From Eurosta solidaginis (taxonomy: Eukaryota > Arthropoda > Insecta > Diptera > Tephritidae), in the NCBI RefSeq assembly GCF_040869045.1, contig NC_090324.1:191330028-191394027 (forward strand): a stretch of 64,000 bases of DNA. Reading direction: 5' to 3'. Positions 21,562-34,026 of this stretch are shown here, piece after piece. Below the pieces are notes generated by a model that did not search any database, was not told the origin of the DNA, and saw only the letters and a program-made list of their open reading frames with translations. Made by a program: the position numbers and the translations under genes. Every line of letters starts with the position of its first letter. Position 1 is the stretch's first letter.

Positions 21562-22680
21562 ATTGAAAATTAAAAAAAATCGAAACAATTGATTTTTCAA
21601 AAAAAAAATTTACGTACACAGAGACAGAATCTGTGGAATTGTGGAATTGTGCTAATATAAAAATTAGAAAACGCTTTCCATTAACAAAACGAACCCAACA
21701 AATCGAATAAAATTCTAATAAATTTACAGTAAAATTTCGTATGCAAAATATTTATTTTGAAACAAATAAACTCAAATTTAATAATTTTCAGAGTAAAAAA
21801 CCAGTGGACTGTATGAAATATATATACGTATAAATATATGTGTTAAAACCCAAAGTAATTGCTCGCCAACCAACTGTGTGCTTGTGTGTATGTATGTATG
21901 TAGCACAGTATTAATTTAAAGTAAACGCAAGTGAAAAATATTCCGTCAACTAAACCGATGCTCAAATTAATTTGTTTTATTTTTAAAGTGAATTAAAAGT
22001 TAAGGCCAAGTGATTTTTGTGAAACTAATTTTACTTTAATTAAACTGCGATGAACCAAAACTCAAAGTGTGAGGTTAATTACACAGTGCAGTGGTGTTTT
22101 TGTGGTCTGTTAATAACAGATAAGTGCACGTTATATAAATGTTAATCGAATTAATCTATTTCTGAAAATTTACTTGCACTTTTCTATTAAATTATTCCCA
22201 AACACTGTTTGTACAAATAATTGTGTGCAATAATGCAACAGCGAAGACCCTTAAGCCGTGTCAAATATTATTTACCGTCGGCGGCAAGCAATATTGGATG
22301 GTCAAAAAGGCTATTTGTACAAATCAAATTTAATTTTGTTTTTGTTTCACAAATCACTGGCGTACTTTTCACTTTCACTAATTTTTAATTTATTAACTAA
22401 TGTGCTCACTGAAATAACCACGTACCTTTATATTTGTAAATGTGTCCTTGATGCAGTGGATTCAATAATATATAAACAAATGGATTTTATAAATTGCTGT
22501 GTAATTGTTGGATGAAAAGTTGATGTTGCTGCTGCTGATGTTGCCGCAAATATCTCCTCACAGAATAACTCCTCGAAAAATACCAAGTATATACTACTGA
22601 ATTTCCGCTGCAATTGACACGCAATTAAATAGTTAAACACTGTGTGTTGTTGGTTCGCAAAATGTTCGCTGTGATGAAAA
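21562..22680 (-). other. BEL-A leader region between primer binding site and gag
   Basis: About 1.1 kb of AT-rich DNA separates the primer binding site from the gag start. I see no ORF of note and no second element. Long untranslated leaders of this kind are also present in BEL-C (23447-25065) and at the right window edge. Confidence 0.6.
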
Positions 22681-22698
22681 AACGGATTGAATGGACCA
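22681..22698 (-). promoter_or_regulatory. Candidate primer binding site of BEL-A
   Basis: One base after the LTR end on the minus strand lies TGGTCCATTCAATCCGTT, with the TGG start expected of a site pairing with a tRNA CCA end. BEL-C has TGGTCCATTGCGGCCATC at the same place, sharing nine bases. I do not assign the tRNA. Confidence 0.5.
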
Positions 22699-22699
22699 A

Positions 22700-22821
22700 T
22701 GTCTTGGCCGGGCCACAGCTCAGGGATGGTGCCGGTCAAGATATAGTGTAGAAAAGAAAAATAAAAGTTGGTATTAGTATTAATAATCAAATATAGTCTT
22801 TATTGAACATAAAGATTAAAC

Positions 22822-22856
<35 letters not shown>

Positions 22857-23094
22857 CAGGTTACCTTTTGGTTGAAGCTGGAACTGTGGCGGGATACGTC
22901 CTTTGTACTTGGTGTGTGAAAACAAATGAAGTAAAAAATGTAAAACAGGTCAACACCGCTTGCCAGTCAAACTGTTTATTTATTCCAGCGATGTTCATTT
23001 GTATGGTTAACATAAACAGTTTGACTGGCACTGTTAATAATATAAGAAAAAGGGCGACCTTTTATGTTTTGAGTTTGGGCTGTTGGCCTAAACA
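22700..23094 (-). repeat. BEL-A 5' LTR (intact)
   Basis: This 395-bp segment begins TGTTTAGGCC and ends AAGACA on the minus strand. It is recognised because the same sequence recurs, in matching orientation, at 7096-7460 and, inverted, at 6833-7095. It contains the 19-bp inverted repeat (about 22962-23032), an expanded (TA)n tract (22823-22852) absent from the other copies, and AATAAAGAC near 22795-22803. The LTR boundaries fit TG...CA. Confidence 0.85.
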
Positions 23095-23120
23095 CAAAGA
23101 ATTTATAAATTTTTGCTTAT

Positions 23121-23430
23121 TGTAATTACCGTGCACTCAGCTTTGTACATTACTTTTACATACATACTTACATATAAATAGTTACCGTTTCCTAGCTGTG
23201 AAGGAGGCTGAAAAATTTAGAGCTTAAGAGATAAGTTTGTTCGTTATCAGCTACCGTCCGCTAATGTACATCATCTTAGATCGAATTTTTTTTGAGTGAA
23301 GTTATTAAAGTTCAATAAAGTAATTTTTAGTAAAAAACAGTGCGTCTTCCTTTGAAAAAAAGTGACAAAAAAAGTGAGGTGCAAGTAGCGCCATAGATCC
23401 CCAAAAACCCTACTTACCCGTTCTTATACA
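23121..23430 (+). repeat. Putative 5' LTR of BEL-C
   Basis: The end is set by ...TTATACA followed at once by TGGTCCATTGCGGCC, a primer-binding-site-like sequence. The same TATACATGGTCC join occurs at 63291-63302. The start is a guess at TGTAATTACC. An AATAAA-like signal (TTCAATAAAG) lies at about 23312. There is no second copy in the window, because the 3' half of BEL-C is missing. Confidence 0.45.
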
Positions 23431-23446
23431 TGGTCCATTGCGGCCA

Positions 23447-25065
23447 TCAGTGAATCAGTGACCTATAAGAAAAAATAGAAAAACTTAAAACCCTAAATGC
23501 AAGAAAAAAATCAAAAAAAAATATAAGAGGTTGAATAAAAATAATAAGTGCAAAAAACCCCTAAGATATAAAAATTTATAAAATACTTACTTGCGAAAAA
23601 AGACCAAAATGTTCTTACTTACCTTAATTCAAGTGTATACTTATGTACCTATGCTAGTGCAAAAAAAAAAATAAAAAATAAAATTTCAAAAAACTAAAAG
23701 TAAAGTCAAATACTTACCCGGTACGTGCGCGCTAAAACAAACTGCAAATAAATTTAAACAAACAAAAAAGTGAAAATTGTAGAAAAAATGTACATTTACT
23801 TAAAAATTATAAAGTGCTGAAAATAAAACAGGTTTAGAGTAAATTAAAATTGGGAAAAATTACCCGAAGAACGAAACATTTTGGAAAACAAGGTGCTGAA
23901 AAGAAAAGAAACAAATACAAAGTGCGGAAAGTGATACAAGTGCTAAGAAATAGAAATAAAAGAAATTTATATTGAAAACTAAACAAAAGGAATTTACCGA
24001 AAAAGAAAAAAAAATATTATTATAAAAAACGGTACACCCTAGTGGACAAATTGTTTAGCATATATACGTGCAAAGTGTCAAAGTATATTTACAACAAATT
24101 TAAAATAAAAATTTGTTAAAATAATTTTATTGTCTCCACGAGCAGTATACCTGCATAAGTGGACCAACAACAACAACATTAAGAGGCAAACCTCCAACAA
24201 CACAGGAAAATCACCAGCACAGGAAAAGCAATAACATTATACGCAATCACGGTAAAACCGGTGGTAATAAAACATAAACGGAATGCCAAAGTGAGTACAT
24301 CCTGCACAAATCATTATACGTATATCGATAAGTACAGCAAACTCCAAGCACGCCAATATCAGTACATTATACCCGTTGGTACATAACATCAGACTCTGGA
24401 TAAAAACCAAGTACAATATCGTCTAAACCCAGTAGTTCGTACATAGGTATATAGTTTAAAGCCCATAGCGGTTCCCCTCAAAAAGCTGTACTTATACCCA
24501 TAATATATTTCACAAAAACGTATATATTACTTACCCATACCACATACACTCTCCCGTTAAATCACTTTCACTCAAAGTTAGTTGCTACCCAAAAAATTGC
24601 ATTTGCATATATTTTTGCAGCAAAAAACACTAAGAACTTCATTTATGTACTGGCTTATATAAGCTCCGCCCACATTTTTGCACTTTACCTAACTCAGAAC
24701 GCAATAAACCTAGTAACTCTTTTGACCCATAAAAATCGATACTAAAAATTGCACACCCTAATACCCAATTATTTAAAGCTGAACGTTTTCACTCACCATT
24801 CACTGAAAAGCAATTATAACACCACCCACTTCTGTTTATATTTTCGACTGTGATACTCTTTATACATACACGCACACACTGGTACTTAGAAGCGCTAAGC
24901 CAAGTGAGATCCCACTCTCAATACAAAAGCCGGTCGTCACCACTTGTGTGAAACAAATTCCGCTACCCAAAATAGCACAGTGGGCCTGAGTAGATAAAAT
25001 TACGATAAAATTACAGTGGAATAAACACTTAGAATCGCAGCAAATTTTCTATTAAAAATTTTAAT
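23447..25065 (+). other. BEL-C leader region
   Basis: About 1.6 kb of A-rich sequence lies between the putative primer binding site and the gag ATG. Many short 'aaaaagtgaaa' motifs occur and no ORF. The same style of A-rich leader follows the primer binding site at 63311-64000. Confidence 0.5.
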
Positions 25066-28000
25066 ATGACTGAGAAACAGGAGAAACCCAAAACCCTCCT
25101 GCACCTGTCAGGAGTAATCACCCGGTAAAGATCACTGTCGGAAGGAGAACTCGGGCCTTTTGAGAAAAAAGTCTTCTTCGAAGTGACAAAATTACACAAA
25201 TTCTGCGAGAAATGGTGGAACTTGACGGAGGCGGACCACTCCGAAACTAGTCTCAAAATATGTCTCGATGATCTAAACAAATATGTAGACGCGGTGGAAA
25301 CTGCATATGAAGAGGCACACTTTAACGTCACCGAGGAAAGATCCAAGGCAGCGTGTGAGCAAGCATACGACTCATCGCTCGGCACGGCGATGAGAACGAA
25401 ACTTAAGATTAGTAAGATTATCACGACCCGTCAGACTACTCAAATCAATGCGACAGACCCCCAACAACTAATCGTGCAGACCCTCTCTGAACATCAACCC
25501 TATTTAAAAGTCCCCGCAAGCGACACCGAGGTCTTCTACGGTGGATATGAAGACTGGCCGTCGTTCCGAGATATGTTTACTGCCGTCTACATAACCCACC
25601 CTAAATTATCTCAGGCACTGAAACTTTATCACCCGAAAGCAAAAACCCGAGGCAATGTAGCTCTGGTCATTAAAAAATACCTCCTCAATAACCAAAATTT
25701 CGAATTAGCGTGGGGAGCACTCAAATGCCGCTACGAGAATCGCAGGATTCTCGTAGATAATCAATTAAAGACTCTGTTTAATATGCAAGCAATTTTTTCG
25801 GAAAATAGTGAAAGAATTCAAGATGTTCAAACCACAATTAACAACTGCATCTCTATCCTAAATGCGAACGATGTCTCAACCGCGAACTGGGACCCCATCC
25901 TCGTATATTTATGCTCCTCCAAACTCCCTGATGAAACCCTAGCTCTCTGGGAGCAGTCTCTAGACTCTAGAAAATAACTCCCACTTTGGTCAGAAATGGA
26001 CAAATTTCTCACCACACGATACGAAGTGGTAGAACGACTCGGAACATGTAGACCCAATAAACCCCGCAACCCTAACCCTAGCTTTGCTCAAAGATCGTCT
26101 ACGCCCCAAAACCCATTTAGGAATAAGACCCAAGCATTCCATGTAAACTCGAGGCACCAATTCTCGTGTAAACTCTGCAATTCCAACCGCTCGTTGATGA
26201 CTTGTATAAAATTCAGAGATCTATTGACCAAAGAGCGAGGAAAATTTGTGAGAGACAATAATTATTGCACAAATTGTCTAGCTTGCTCAAATTTGGAAAA
26301 AGATTGTTGTAGCAATTTCACTTGTGTTTATTGCCAACAGCGACACCACTCTCTACTCCATTTCCAATCAAAACCCTACAACCAAAACCCAGCACAGCGG
26401 CCACAAAGGAGCAAGGCGTACACCACACAACACGTTGAAGACCCAGACACACCATCAACTTCAATGGATGCCAGTCGAACCCAATCAACACAAAACTCCA
26501 GCGTACACAACACAACATCGACTCACTTTGCGAGTAGTTCGGAAACTACTCTTTTACCAACCGCTTTAGTCACAGTGGCGACTAACGGCGAATACCACAC
26601 AATTCGTGGGCTGATAGACCAAGGCTCCGAAAAAACCTTTGTAGCCTCTAGGATACAAGCACTCTTGCAACTACCGACCAAAGATAGTCATTATAAAATA
26701 TCCGGGATGGGTGCTTCGGTAGTTGAAAACTCAAACAAGATCTGCGAAATAACAATTTGCTCGTCTGATCGGAAAATACAAATTAATACCCATGCGATTT
26801 TACTGCCCAAGTTGACCCACTTCCTGCCGAGTTTTAAAGTTACGAACGTGAATTTAAGGGAATTGTCAACAGTGCCACTAGCTGACCCGCAATGCATGAG
26901 CCCCTCTAAAATCGACATGGTAATAGGCAGCGATCTAACCCCACAGGTACTACTCCAGGGACTATATACCAATGTGAGTGATTCCTTATTAGCCCAAAAT
27001 ACGATATTTGGGTGGATACTCAGCGGACCCGTTAAAGAGCATGTGAACGCATTCTCTACCCACGTTCTCGAAAACTCCGACGATAACCTCAGCACATTGC
27101 TGCAGCAGTTTTGGCAACAAGAGGAATTACCCAGCACCCATGCCCTGTCCGAAGAAGACAAAATTTGCGAGGAACTCTACTCCGAAACCACACACCGCCA
27201 GGAAGATGGAAGATATGTGGTAAAATTACCCTTTAAAATGGAATTTCCTGATACCCTTGCCCTTGGACATTCAAAAATAGCAGGGCAACAACAAGACATC
27301 AGCGTAGAGAGGTCCCTGGAAAAAACTCCCACCTACGAGAAAAATACTCAGAAGTTCTGGAAGAATATATATCCCTAAATCATATGGGAGCAACTTCATC
27401 CTGCGAAGTCATCGATAAGGGGAAATACCTTTCATTTTATCTGCCTCACCATGCTGTCCTAAAACCGGACAGCAAAACAACAAAGGTGCGAGTAGTCTTT
27501 AACGCATCTCGAACTGCTAGAATGGCGTTTTTACAAATACGTCTTCAACGGCGATATCGAAAAGATGTACCGCCAAATACTCGTTTACCCGGAAGATCAG
27601 GAATTTCAAAGAATTCTTTTTCTGAGGGCCCCACATCTGCCGATGGAGGATTTTAAATTGAAGACTGTCACTTTTGGCGTCAACTGTGCTCCGTATATCG
27701 CCATACGCACACTACACCAACTCGCACAAGACACCATATCCACCCACTCCCTCGCCCATGACATATTACTACGAGAAACTTACGTAGACGATATACTTTC
27801 CAGCGATCATAATTTACAGTCCGCTATAAGCTCTCCGCATCAAGTTATCAAAGCGTAAAAACAGCCAGTTTTCGCCTTAAGAAAATTACGGCAAATCACC
27901 CTGATATTCTGAAATTAGTCCCAAAATCTGATCTGTTAGATGAAGATTTCCTCAAATTCCACGACTCCAGTTCAACAAAGACCCTCGGCATAAAATGGAA

Positions 28001-28100
28001 CGCGATAACCGACTCCTTTTCTTACTCATATGACCCTCTTCCAGCAGCAAGCTCAAATAAAAAGCGTCAAATATTATCGGCGGTTGCGAAATTGTTTGAT
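25066..28100 (+). pseudogene. BEL-C gag-protease-partial RT
   Basis: ATG at 25066 opens a gag frame (DUF1759-type: YEDWPSFRDMFTAVYI, RYENRRILVDNQLKTLF, SKLPDETLALWEQSL). Zinc knuckles follow (CKLCNSNRSLMTC; CTNCLACSNLEKDCC; CVYCQQRHHSLLH), then protease with GLIDQGSEKTF and FGWILSGPV to 27380. Lesions: in-frame TAA at 25126 and 25975, a frameshift near 27370, then about 0.1 kb of RT missing around 27515. RT resumes with MYRQILVYPEDQ and YVDDILSS (near 27780) and a second shift near 27850. At about 28100 the BEL sequence (AVAKLFDP) stops and gypsy RT begins without a frame break. The protease active site reads D-Q-G rather than the usual D-S/T-G. Confidence 0.88.
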
Positions 28101-30444
28101 CCAAAATTATTCCAAGGAATGATGACACTGGTATTTGCAGGCCTCAAACCATCACAAGCATTTCTCTATATGGATGATTTAGTTGTACTAGGATTTTCTG
28201 AAAACCACATGCTGAAAAATTTAAGAGACGTGTTCTCCACTTGTAGGAAATACAACCTAAAGCTCCATCCAGACAAATGCCTATTTTTCAGCCAAGAAGT
28301 AACTTATCTAGGCCATAAATGCACAAGCAAAGGAATATTACCCGACCCAAGCAAATCTGAAACATTTCAAAACTACCCAACACCAAAACAGCATATGAAG
28401 TTAAAAGGTTCGTAGCGTTCTGCAATTATTACAGATGATTTATACGGAATTTCGCAGAATACTCAAGAAAATTAACTAGGCTTTGCAAAAAGAATATTTC
28501 CTTCGATTGGACAGAAGAATGTCAAAAAGCGTTGTCTATTTAAAGGAAGCATTAGTTAGTCCAAAACATTTGCAATATCCAGATTTCAGTAAAGAATTCT
28601 GCATAACAACAGACGTTAATGGGTATGCTTGCGGAGCAGTGCTTAGCCACGAACACGATGGTCAAGGTCATTCACAAAAGGTGAAACAAACAAAGCAACA
28701 ATAGAAAAAGAATTAGCAGCAATCCATTGGGCCATAACCCTCATCAGACCATTTGTCTTTGGCAGAAAATTTCTACTTATAACCGACCATCGCCCTTTAA
28801 CTTATCTTTTTTCGATGAAGATCCCTTCATCCAAGTTAACACGAGTAAGACTCGATTTAGAGGAATATGATTTTGAAGTGGAGTACATTGCGGGAAAAGA
28901 AAACCACATTGCGGACGCATTGTCTCGCATTAACATAACAAATTTAAAAGAAATATCAGTGGAAGCATGCAAAATAATGGAAGTCACAACTAGATCAACA
29001 GCTAAAAACATTGAAAATAATGTTAAAATTGAAGAAAGTAACACAGGGAACCCCAATATATATGAAGAGCTAAATAAATTTGAATTAAAAAGACGTGTCA
29101 GGCTCGTTTTCAATCCTCCGAAATTATATTTCAAAGAAGGAAAGAAAATTTGTAGCAATATAGATACAAGTAACCTAATTGTAGATGATAAAATTGACTT
29201 AGGACAATTCTTTATCAGGCTTGAAAAAGAAGCCGCCAATTTAGGTACAAATACAGTTGTCCTTAGGGGACAGATTGCTTAAAGGAAATTATACTGCAGT
29301 AGGAAAATTTATTGAAAAAGGAAATAGGGTTCTCAAAAATTTAAAAATAGCACTAACCCCAGAGGTTATAAATGTGACAAATCCCGGGAAAATTAAAGAA
29401 ATTTTGCAAAAATATCATGACGATCCTATCAGTGGTGCCCACCCAGGAATAAATCGTATGATAAAGAAAATCAAACAAAAATAAAGCTGGAAAAACATGA
29501 GAGGTGACATAAAGAAATACGTAAACAACTGCATCCACTGCAAAACGAATAAAATTAATAAGCATATTAAAGAATCAATGACAATAACGGAGACACCTCC
29601 AAAGGCTTTTGATATTGTACAAATCGATACAGTCGGACCATTACCAAAATCGATGAATGGAAATGAATATGCAGTTCCCATTATATGCGATCTAACCAAA
29701 TACTTAGTAACAATCCCAGTCCCGAGTAAACATGAGATAACAGTTGCTAAAGCTGTATTTGAGCACTTCATTCTGATTTATGGTTGCATGAAAACAATCG
29801 TAACAGACACGGGAACCGATACAAAAATAGCTTATTCGAAGAACTGTGCAAACTGCTAAAAATTGAGCATAAAACCTCAACACCATACCATCATCAAACT
29901 TTGGGCACTGTAGAGCGTAGTCCCAGAACGTTTAACGAATATGTACGTTCATACATATCCAGTGACAAAGATGATTGGGATGAATACCTCAGGTAATTCG
30001 CGTACTGTTACAATACGACACCACCGACCGTACACGGATATTGGCCTCTTGAGCTGATATTTGCGAAAAACCCCCCGACCTACGAATTTCTAGCGGAAAA
30101 CAAAATAAGCCCGGTGTATAATCACGAGGCATATGATAAAGAAATAAAATACAGACTACAAATAGCCCAGCAACGAGCTAGGAAATTAGTTCAAGAGACT
30201 AAAGAAAAACAAAAATCAATTATGATAGAAGTAACTACAGTAGGGAAATAGGTATAGGTGATCTAGTATTAGTTAGAGAAGAAGCTAGCCATAAGCTAGA
30301 TAGTAGATATAAGGGACAGTATAAGGTAAAGAAAATTGACAAAAATAACAATTTCACTTTGATACCACACAGGGTAGAAAATAATGATAGGAACAATAAA
30401 ATTAAGGAAATAATAATACATAAGAATAAGCTTAAACAAATTTA
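28101..30444 (+). pseudogene. mdg1/412-like gypsy pol, 5'-truncated in RT
   Basis: The fragment starts inside RT just before FLYMDDLVVLGF (catalytic YMDD near 28168) and goes through thumb, RNase H (FCITTDVNGYACGAVLSHEH; TIEKELAAIHWAI) and integrase: zinc region (CIHCKTNK near 29535), QIDTVGPLPKSMNGNEYAV, VTDTGT and the segment around TLGTVERS, then a C-terminal basic region to about 30444. Stops or shifts occur near 28415, 28670, 29280, 29484, 29830, 29996 and 30235. The integrase core resembles the 412/mdg1 clade, from recognition of its pattern. gag, protease and the first part of RT are absent. Confidence 0.85.
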
Positions 30445-30923
30445 AAACATCCTTTGATAACTTCAATAATTTAACACAAAACAAATAATCTTAAAATAAG
30501 CATTCCACTTTACTCATCACACATTAGATGTTTAAGCAATGGAAAACGAAAAAAAAGAAAATGTTTTTCAGCTTCTTGTTGGTATAAAATTATCATAAAT
30601 ACATAAAGGTTAAAGAATAATTTGTAAAGGCAAGCGGATTTTAGGTGGGTCGACACATTTAAAATCCGGCTGTGTAAAATAAGTGTTAAATAAGAACTTA
30701 ATACAAAACATTATTCATAAGTATAATAAAAAAAAAAAAAAAATAAGCCAAGACAACATGTAAAAATAACAAAAATATCAAGGTCAGCATATTAGAAACA
30801 AAGTACACAAACTCTTTCATTTTCATATCAAGTCACCGTAGAATGCCAACAGCAAAAATTCAAACAAAGAGTCATATACAATTGTCCACAATTATATACG
30901 CCTCTTTTTTCTAAGGCGGATGG

Positions 30924-31450
30924 TGTAGCATTATGCCCTATGCCCTCCTATGCAATACATTTGTGGCATTATGCATTATGAACTTCTATTCCAATGCATT
31001 TTTTTATGAACCTACCACAAACAGTCAGATTACAATATTGATCCACATAAATTATGTTGACCCGACACAGCGGGAAGTCAACATCCATTGAATGCCGAAC
31101 ACAAAACCCATATCATTTCACACTTTCATAGTCTTACTCAATTAGTCACACTGATCAATGTACGTGCCGATCAGAATGTCTAATAGTCAGTGTTAATTTG
31201 TCAGTGAGAACCACCAAAATATTTTAACGCAACTATTTACATTGTTTCCATAAATAGGTCAATGAAGTAATATGCTGACTTTGCATACAAGTATTAGCAA
31301 TGTACATATTTTTAGTTTGTTAGTGTTAGCAAAAGTATGTATGTGTAGGTTAAGAAAGTATGTATAAAAAGAGAAAGAATTTCATCAATAAATTCAATAA
31401 TTGTCAGACGCTCCAACAGGACTCTTCTTTCTGTTAGTTTAAATATTTCA
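30924..31450 (+). repeat. Putative 3' LTR of the 412-like element
   Basis: It begins TGTAGCATTATGCCC after a purine-rich AAGGCGGATGG stretch, about 480 bp downstream of the pol end, and ends at ...ATATTTCA where a different element starts. TGTAG with CTATGCAATA close behind is reminiscent of 412-clade LTR starts. It contains CATCAATAAATTC, a polyadenylation-type signal, near 31383. Only one copy exists here, so both ends are tentative. Confidence 0.5.
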
Positions 31451-31466
31451 TCCACAAAAAAAAAAT

Positions 31467-31945
31467 CTCCAAAAATAAAATAGGCCTTTCCTAAAGTAAA
31501 ATTTTCTCTTGATTCCATTTTCCTGTGACAGATCTAGTTTCCGAGATATCGGCGAAAATATGAAAATTCCCATTTTCGCAGAACACTACTTCATATAGGT
31601 AGGGCAAAAATTTGTAGTTTTCATTTTTTCGTTTTAAACTGTTGAATTATACATTATACTAATTACCATAAGCATTTCTTGCCTTCACCTCCTTTCAGTG
31701 TCTTCAGTAGTTTGGGCACTATGCCAAAAAACGTTGAAAAAATTTTGAGAAAAAACTAATTTTTTTACAAAATTTCAGATTTAACCACTTTAAAATCGGA
31801 AAAATTCTATCGACGAAAAAAAGTTAGCCCGCCTATGTTGTAGGTAATTTAACTACGAATATTTTGAGCATACCAGTACAACAATTGGATGTGCCGTTGA
31901 GACTATAGCCCCGTTAACTTGCAAGAGTCTATCCTACAATTTTTT
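31467..31945 (+). repeat. Left terminal inverted repeat
   Basis: Reverse complement of 36242-36725. Shared landmarks, in left-repeat order: AATAAAATAGGCCTTTCCT, CCATTTTCCTGTG, the pair of 'CACTTTAAAATCGGAAAAAT'-like blocks, and CCCCGTTAACTTGCAA at the inner end. A stretch of about 14 bp present in the right copy (near 36670) is missing here. Confidence 0.85.
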
Positions 31946-32159
31946 ACAGAAAAAATTTTTAATCAAACTACGTTTTTATTTTTTTATAACGTTTTATTAT
32001 ATACATATTTTTGCACGTTGAACTGTATTCAATTGAGTAATATGAGTATAAATCAGCAATTCTGTGAAAAACAACAGCAACAACAACATTAAATACATAC
32101 ATATCTACATCTAAAAATAAGTCAAATTGAGCGATTTTACCGTGGTGGTCAATAGTGAG

Positions 32160-32550
32160 GGACGTGGGTATTTTTAACTACCCGTTTTTAATTTTCTGGG
32201 CTTGTCTCCCGTATTATTGTCCAGCAATAATCTCCCATCATTTCTTAATTCCAAAAACCTTGGTAAGGCTTTTCAAAAATCATGAAGTCTTGGTGAAACC
32301 TTTCACCCTGCTCATCACTTTCAGCACCTAGGTTTGCGGGAAAATTATCCAAATTTGAATGCAAAAAATGCATTTTGAGGGACATGTTGCATTTCATAGC
32401 ACTGTAGTTTTTCAACAAGGCTTTGACCATCTCTCTATAGTTGGGATCTTTGTTGTTGCCAAGAAATCCACTAACGACTTGTTTAAAGCTGTCCCAAGCC
32501 CCTGCTTCTACTGATGATAAATGATTCGCAAAATTTTCGCCTTTTAGCAA
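32160..32550 (-). pseudogene. C-terminal fragment of TIR-element protein (transposase candidate)
   Basis: The frame translates to SFKQVVSGFLGNNKDPNYRE, KMHFLHSNLDNFPANLG and SDEQGERFHQDFMIFEKPYQ and extends to a stop near 32160. I recognise this as the C-terminal part of a dispersed arthropod/metazoan protein family found in many genomes and usually annotated 'uncharacterised'. The conserved Glu/Asp residues (SDEQGERFHQD) suggest a DDE-type nuclease, but that is inference. The region between this and 33000 is decayed (GPDIRK-like and IKLGLMK-like bits with breaks). Confidence 0.6.
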
Positions 32551-32999
32551 CTTTCTAATTTACGGACCAACAAATATACCTTCTTTTAATTTGGTTTGAG
32601 TTATTTTAGGGAAAAGTTTCAGTAGGTACTGGAAGGATGGCCTTTACAAAATTTTTCATTAATCCTAATTTGATGTGACGTGCTGGAAAAATAACTCGTT
32701 CGGGATTTACTAAAGGCGGGTTTGCGATATTGAAGGCACCTGGTTCGTACTCAACTCTTGGTGGCCAGTTTTCCTGAATATAATGGGTTTCTCTAGCACG
32801 GCTGTCTCAAAGACAGAGAAAACAGCAATATTTAGTGAAAACTCTTTGAAGTCCGAGAACTATAGCTACAACCTGGGATGTATTTCATATACTATTTATT
32901 TTAAATTGTACCACCGAAACTGCTTACCTTCAAGTCCGCATAAATTTTCCAATTAAATTGTTTATATTTAATGGGCAAAAGTAAATTGGATATGCTTAA

Positions 33000-33904
33000 A
33001 CAAGTTTCTTAAGTATTCTCAGAATGAGCCACTGGTATTGACGGTAACGAATTTCCTTTATGGAGTAATGTTGCTTTTAAACTATGCTTTGAACTGTCTA
33101 TAAACAAGCGCCAATCATCCACTTTATTTTCTAATTTTAGTGCTTTAAATAAACCTTGAACATCATTTCAGTAGCAAATATTTTCACTTTTAGTAAAAAA
33201 AGAAGAGAAAGTCGTGTGTCTATTTCGAAATTTGGAAGTACTTGTCGAAGGGCCCAGGATGCCCCATTGCTGCAAACGAGAACCTAGAACTTTGCTATCA
33301 AATTTCGATAATTTCAAATCTCTGGCCAAGTCATTAATTTCGGCTTGTGAGACTCGATGTTGGACCTCTCCTTCTTGTTCATTGTCTGAATTATCTGCTT
33401 CGGAGTCACTTTCGCTTGAGGCTTCAAAACTTATAGGCGGCCTAGGTATGGGTAAGGTATTGTCATGTAGTTTTGGTTTTACAGCTGATGCCACACTTGG
33501 ATAACTTATTAATTGCCTCTTTTTTCTCGTTTTACCTTTAAGGTCTATCACGCAAAAATAGCACTGGTCGTGGTTAAAGGGTTCAGTCCACATCATTGGA
33601 ACACAAAACTTCATGTTATGACTTTTACCCGATACCCATCTCATTAAAGTTAATCTACAGGAGGCGCAAATAAAAGAGGTGTCCAAAATTTATCGAGATT
33701 TTTTACACGGAAACAGAAATAATGAAAGTATGCATCTTTGACAGAATTAGTTATTTTCCGAGCTGAGTTTCCGAAAATATAATGTCCGCAAATAAAGCAA
33801 AAATCATCCGGATTATTTTTACATTTAAAATCTGTTTTGCAACAAGCCATTTCGTAAACACATCTACCGACATAGTATGTATAAATTTGCACTACAATTT
33901 GCAA
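33000..33904 (-). pseudogene. N-terminal fragment of TIR-element protein (zinc-binding start, acidic linker)
   Basis: The 33904-33650 frame has FCFICGHYIF and YFHYFCFRVKNLDKFWTP. The overlapping 33686-33168 frame continues with ICASCRLTLMRWVSG, CVPMMWTEP...CYFCVIDL, an acidic linker (SESDSEADNSDNEQEGEV) and SKFDSKVLGSRLQQWGI. After a TAG, RLFIDSSKHSLKATLLHKGN follows to about 33000. The paired CxxC motifs fit a zinc-binding N-terminus, and FIDSSK carries a conserved Asp. It is the same family as 32160-32550 and is read in the same direction. A frame change near 33660 and the TAG at 33168 break it. Confidence 0.65.
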
Positions 33905-34026
33905 AACAAAATTTTAAACAAACAGTAGTGACAATTAAATACTTGATGTCTTTTTAAATTTATTAGACCCTAAGATAGAGTGACCAAATGAAATGTCTCG
34001 CCAATTTTATCAAAGTAATACTAAAA

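Larger units (their letters stand above)
7096..23094 (-). mobile_element. BEL-A right copy, near full-length BEL/Pao element (contains BEL-B)
   Basis: On the minus strand the order is 5' LTR (23094-22700), primer binding site, gag (from 21561), protease-RT-RNase H-integrase (about 20270 to 16332), a long 3' region (16331-16247 and 9825-7461) and 3' LTR (7460-7096). Without BEL-B and one TSD copy it is about 9.6 kb. It is defunct: frameshifts in gag, RT and integrase, a 51-bp internal duplication and a 15-bp homopolymer. The length and the 2.4-kb 3' region are large for the superfamily. The 3' end joins the inverted left copy instead of flanking DNA, so no target duplication can be read. Confidence 0.8.

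Noticed and set aside
33214..33504. Plus-strand 96-aa ORF opposite the TIR-element protein
   Set aside because: Shadow of the minus-strand frame that carries the recognisable CxxC and acidic motifs.
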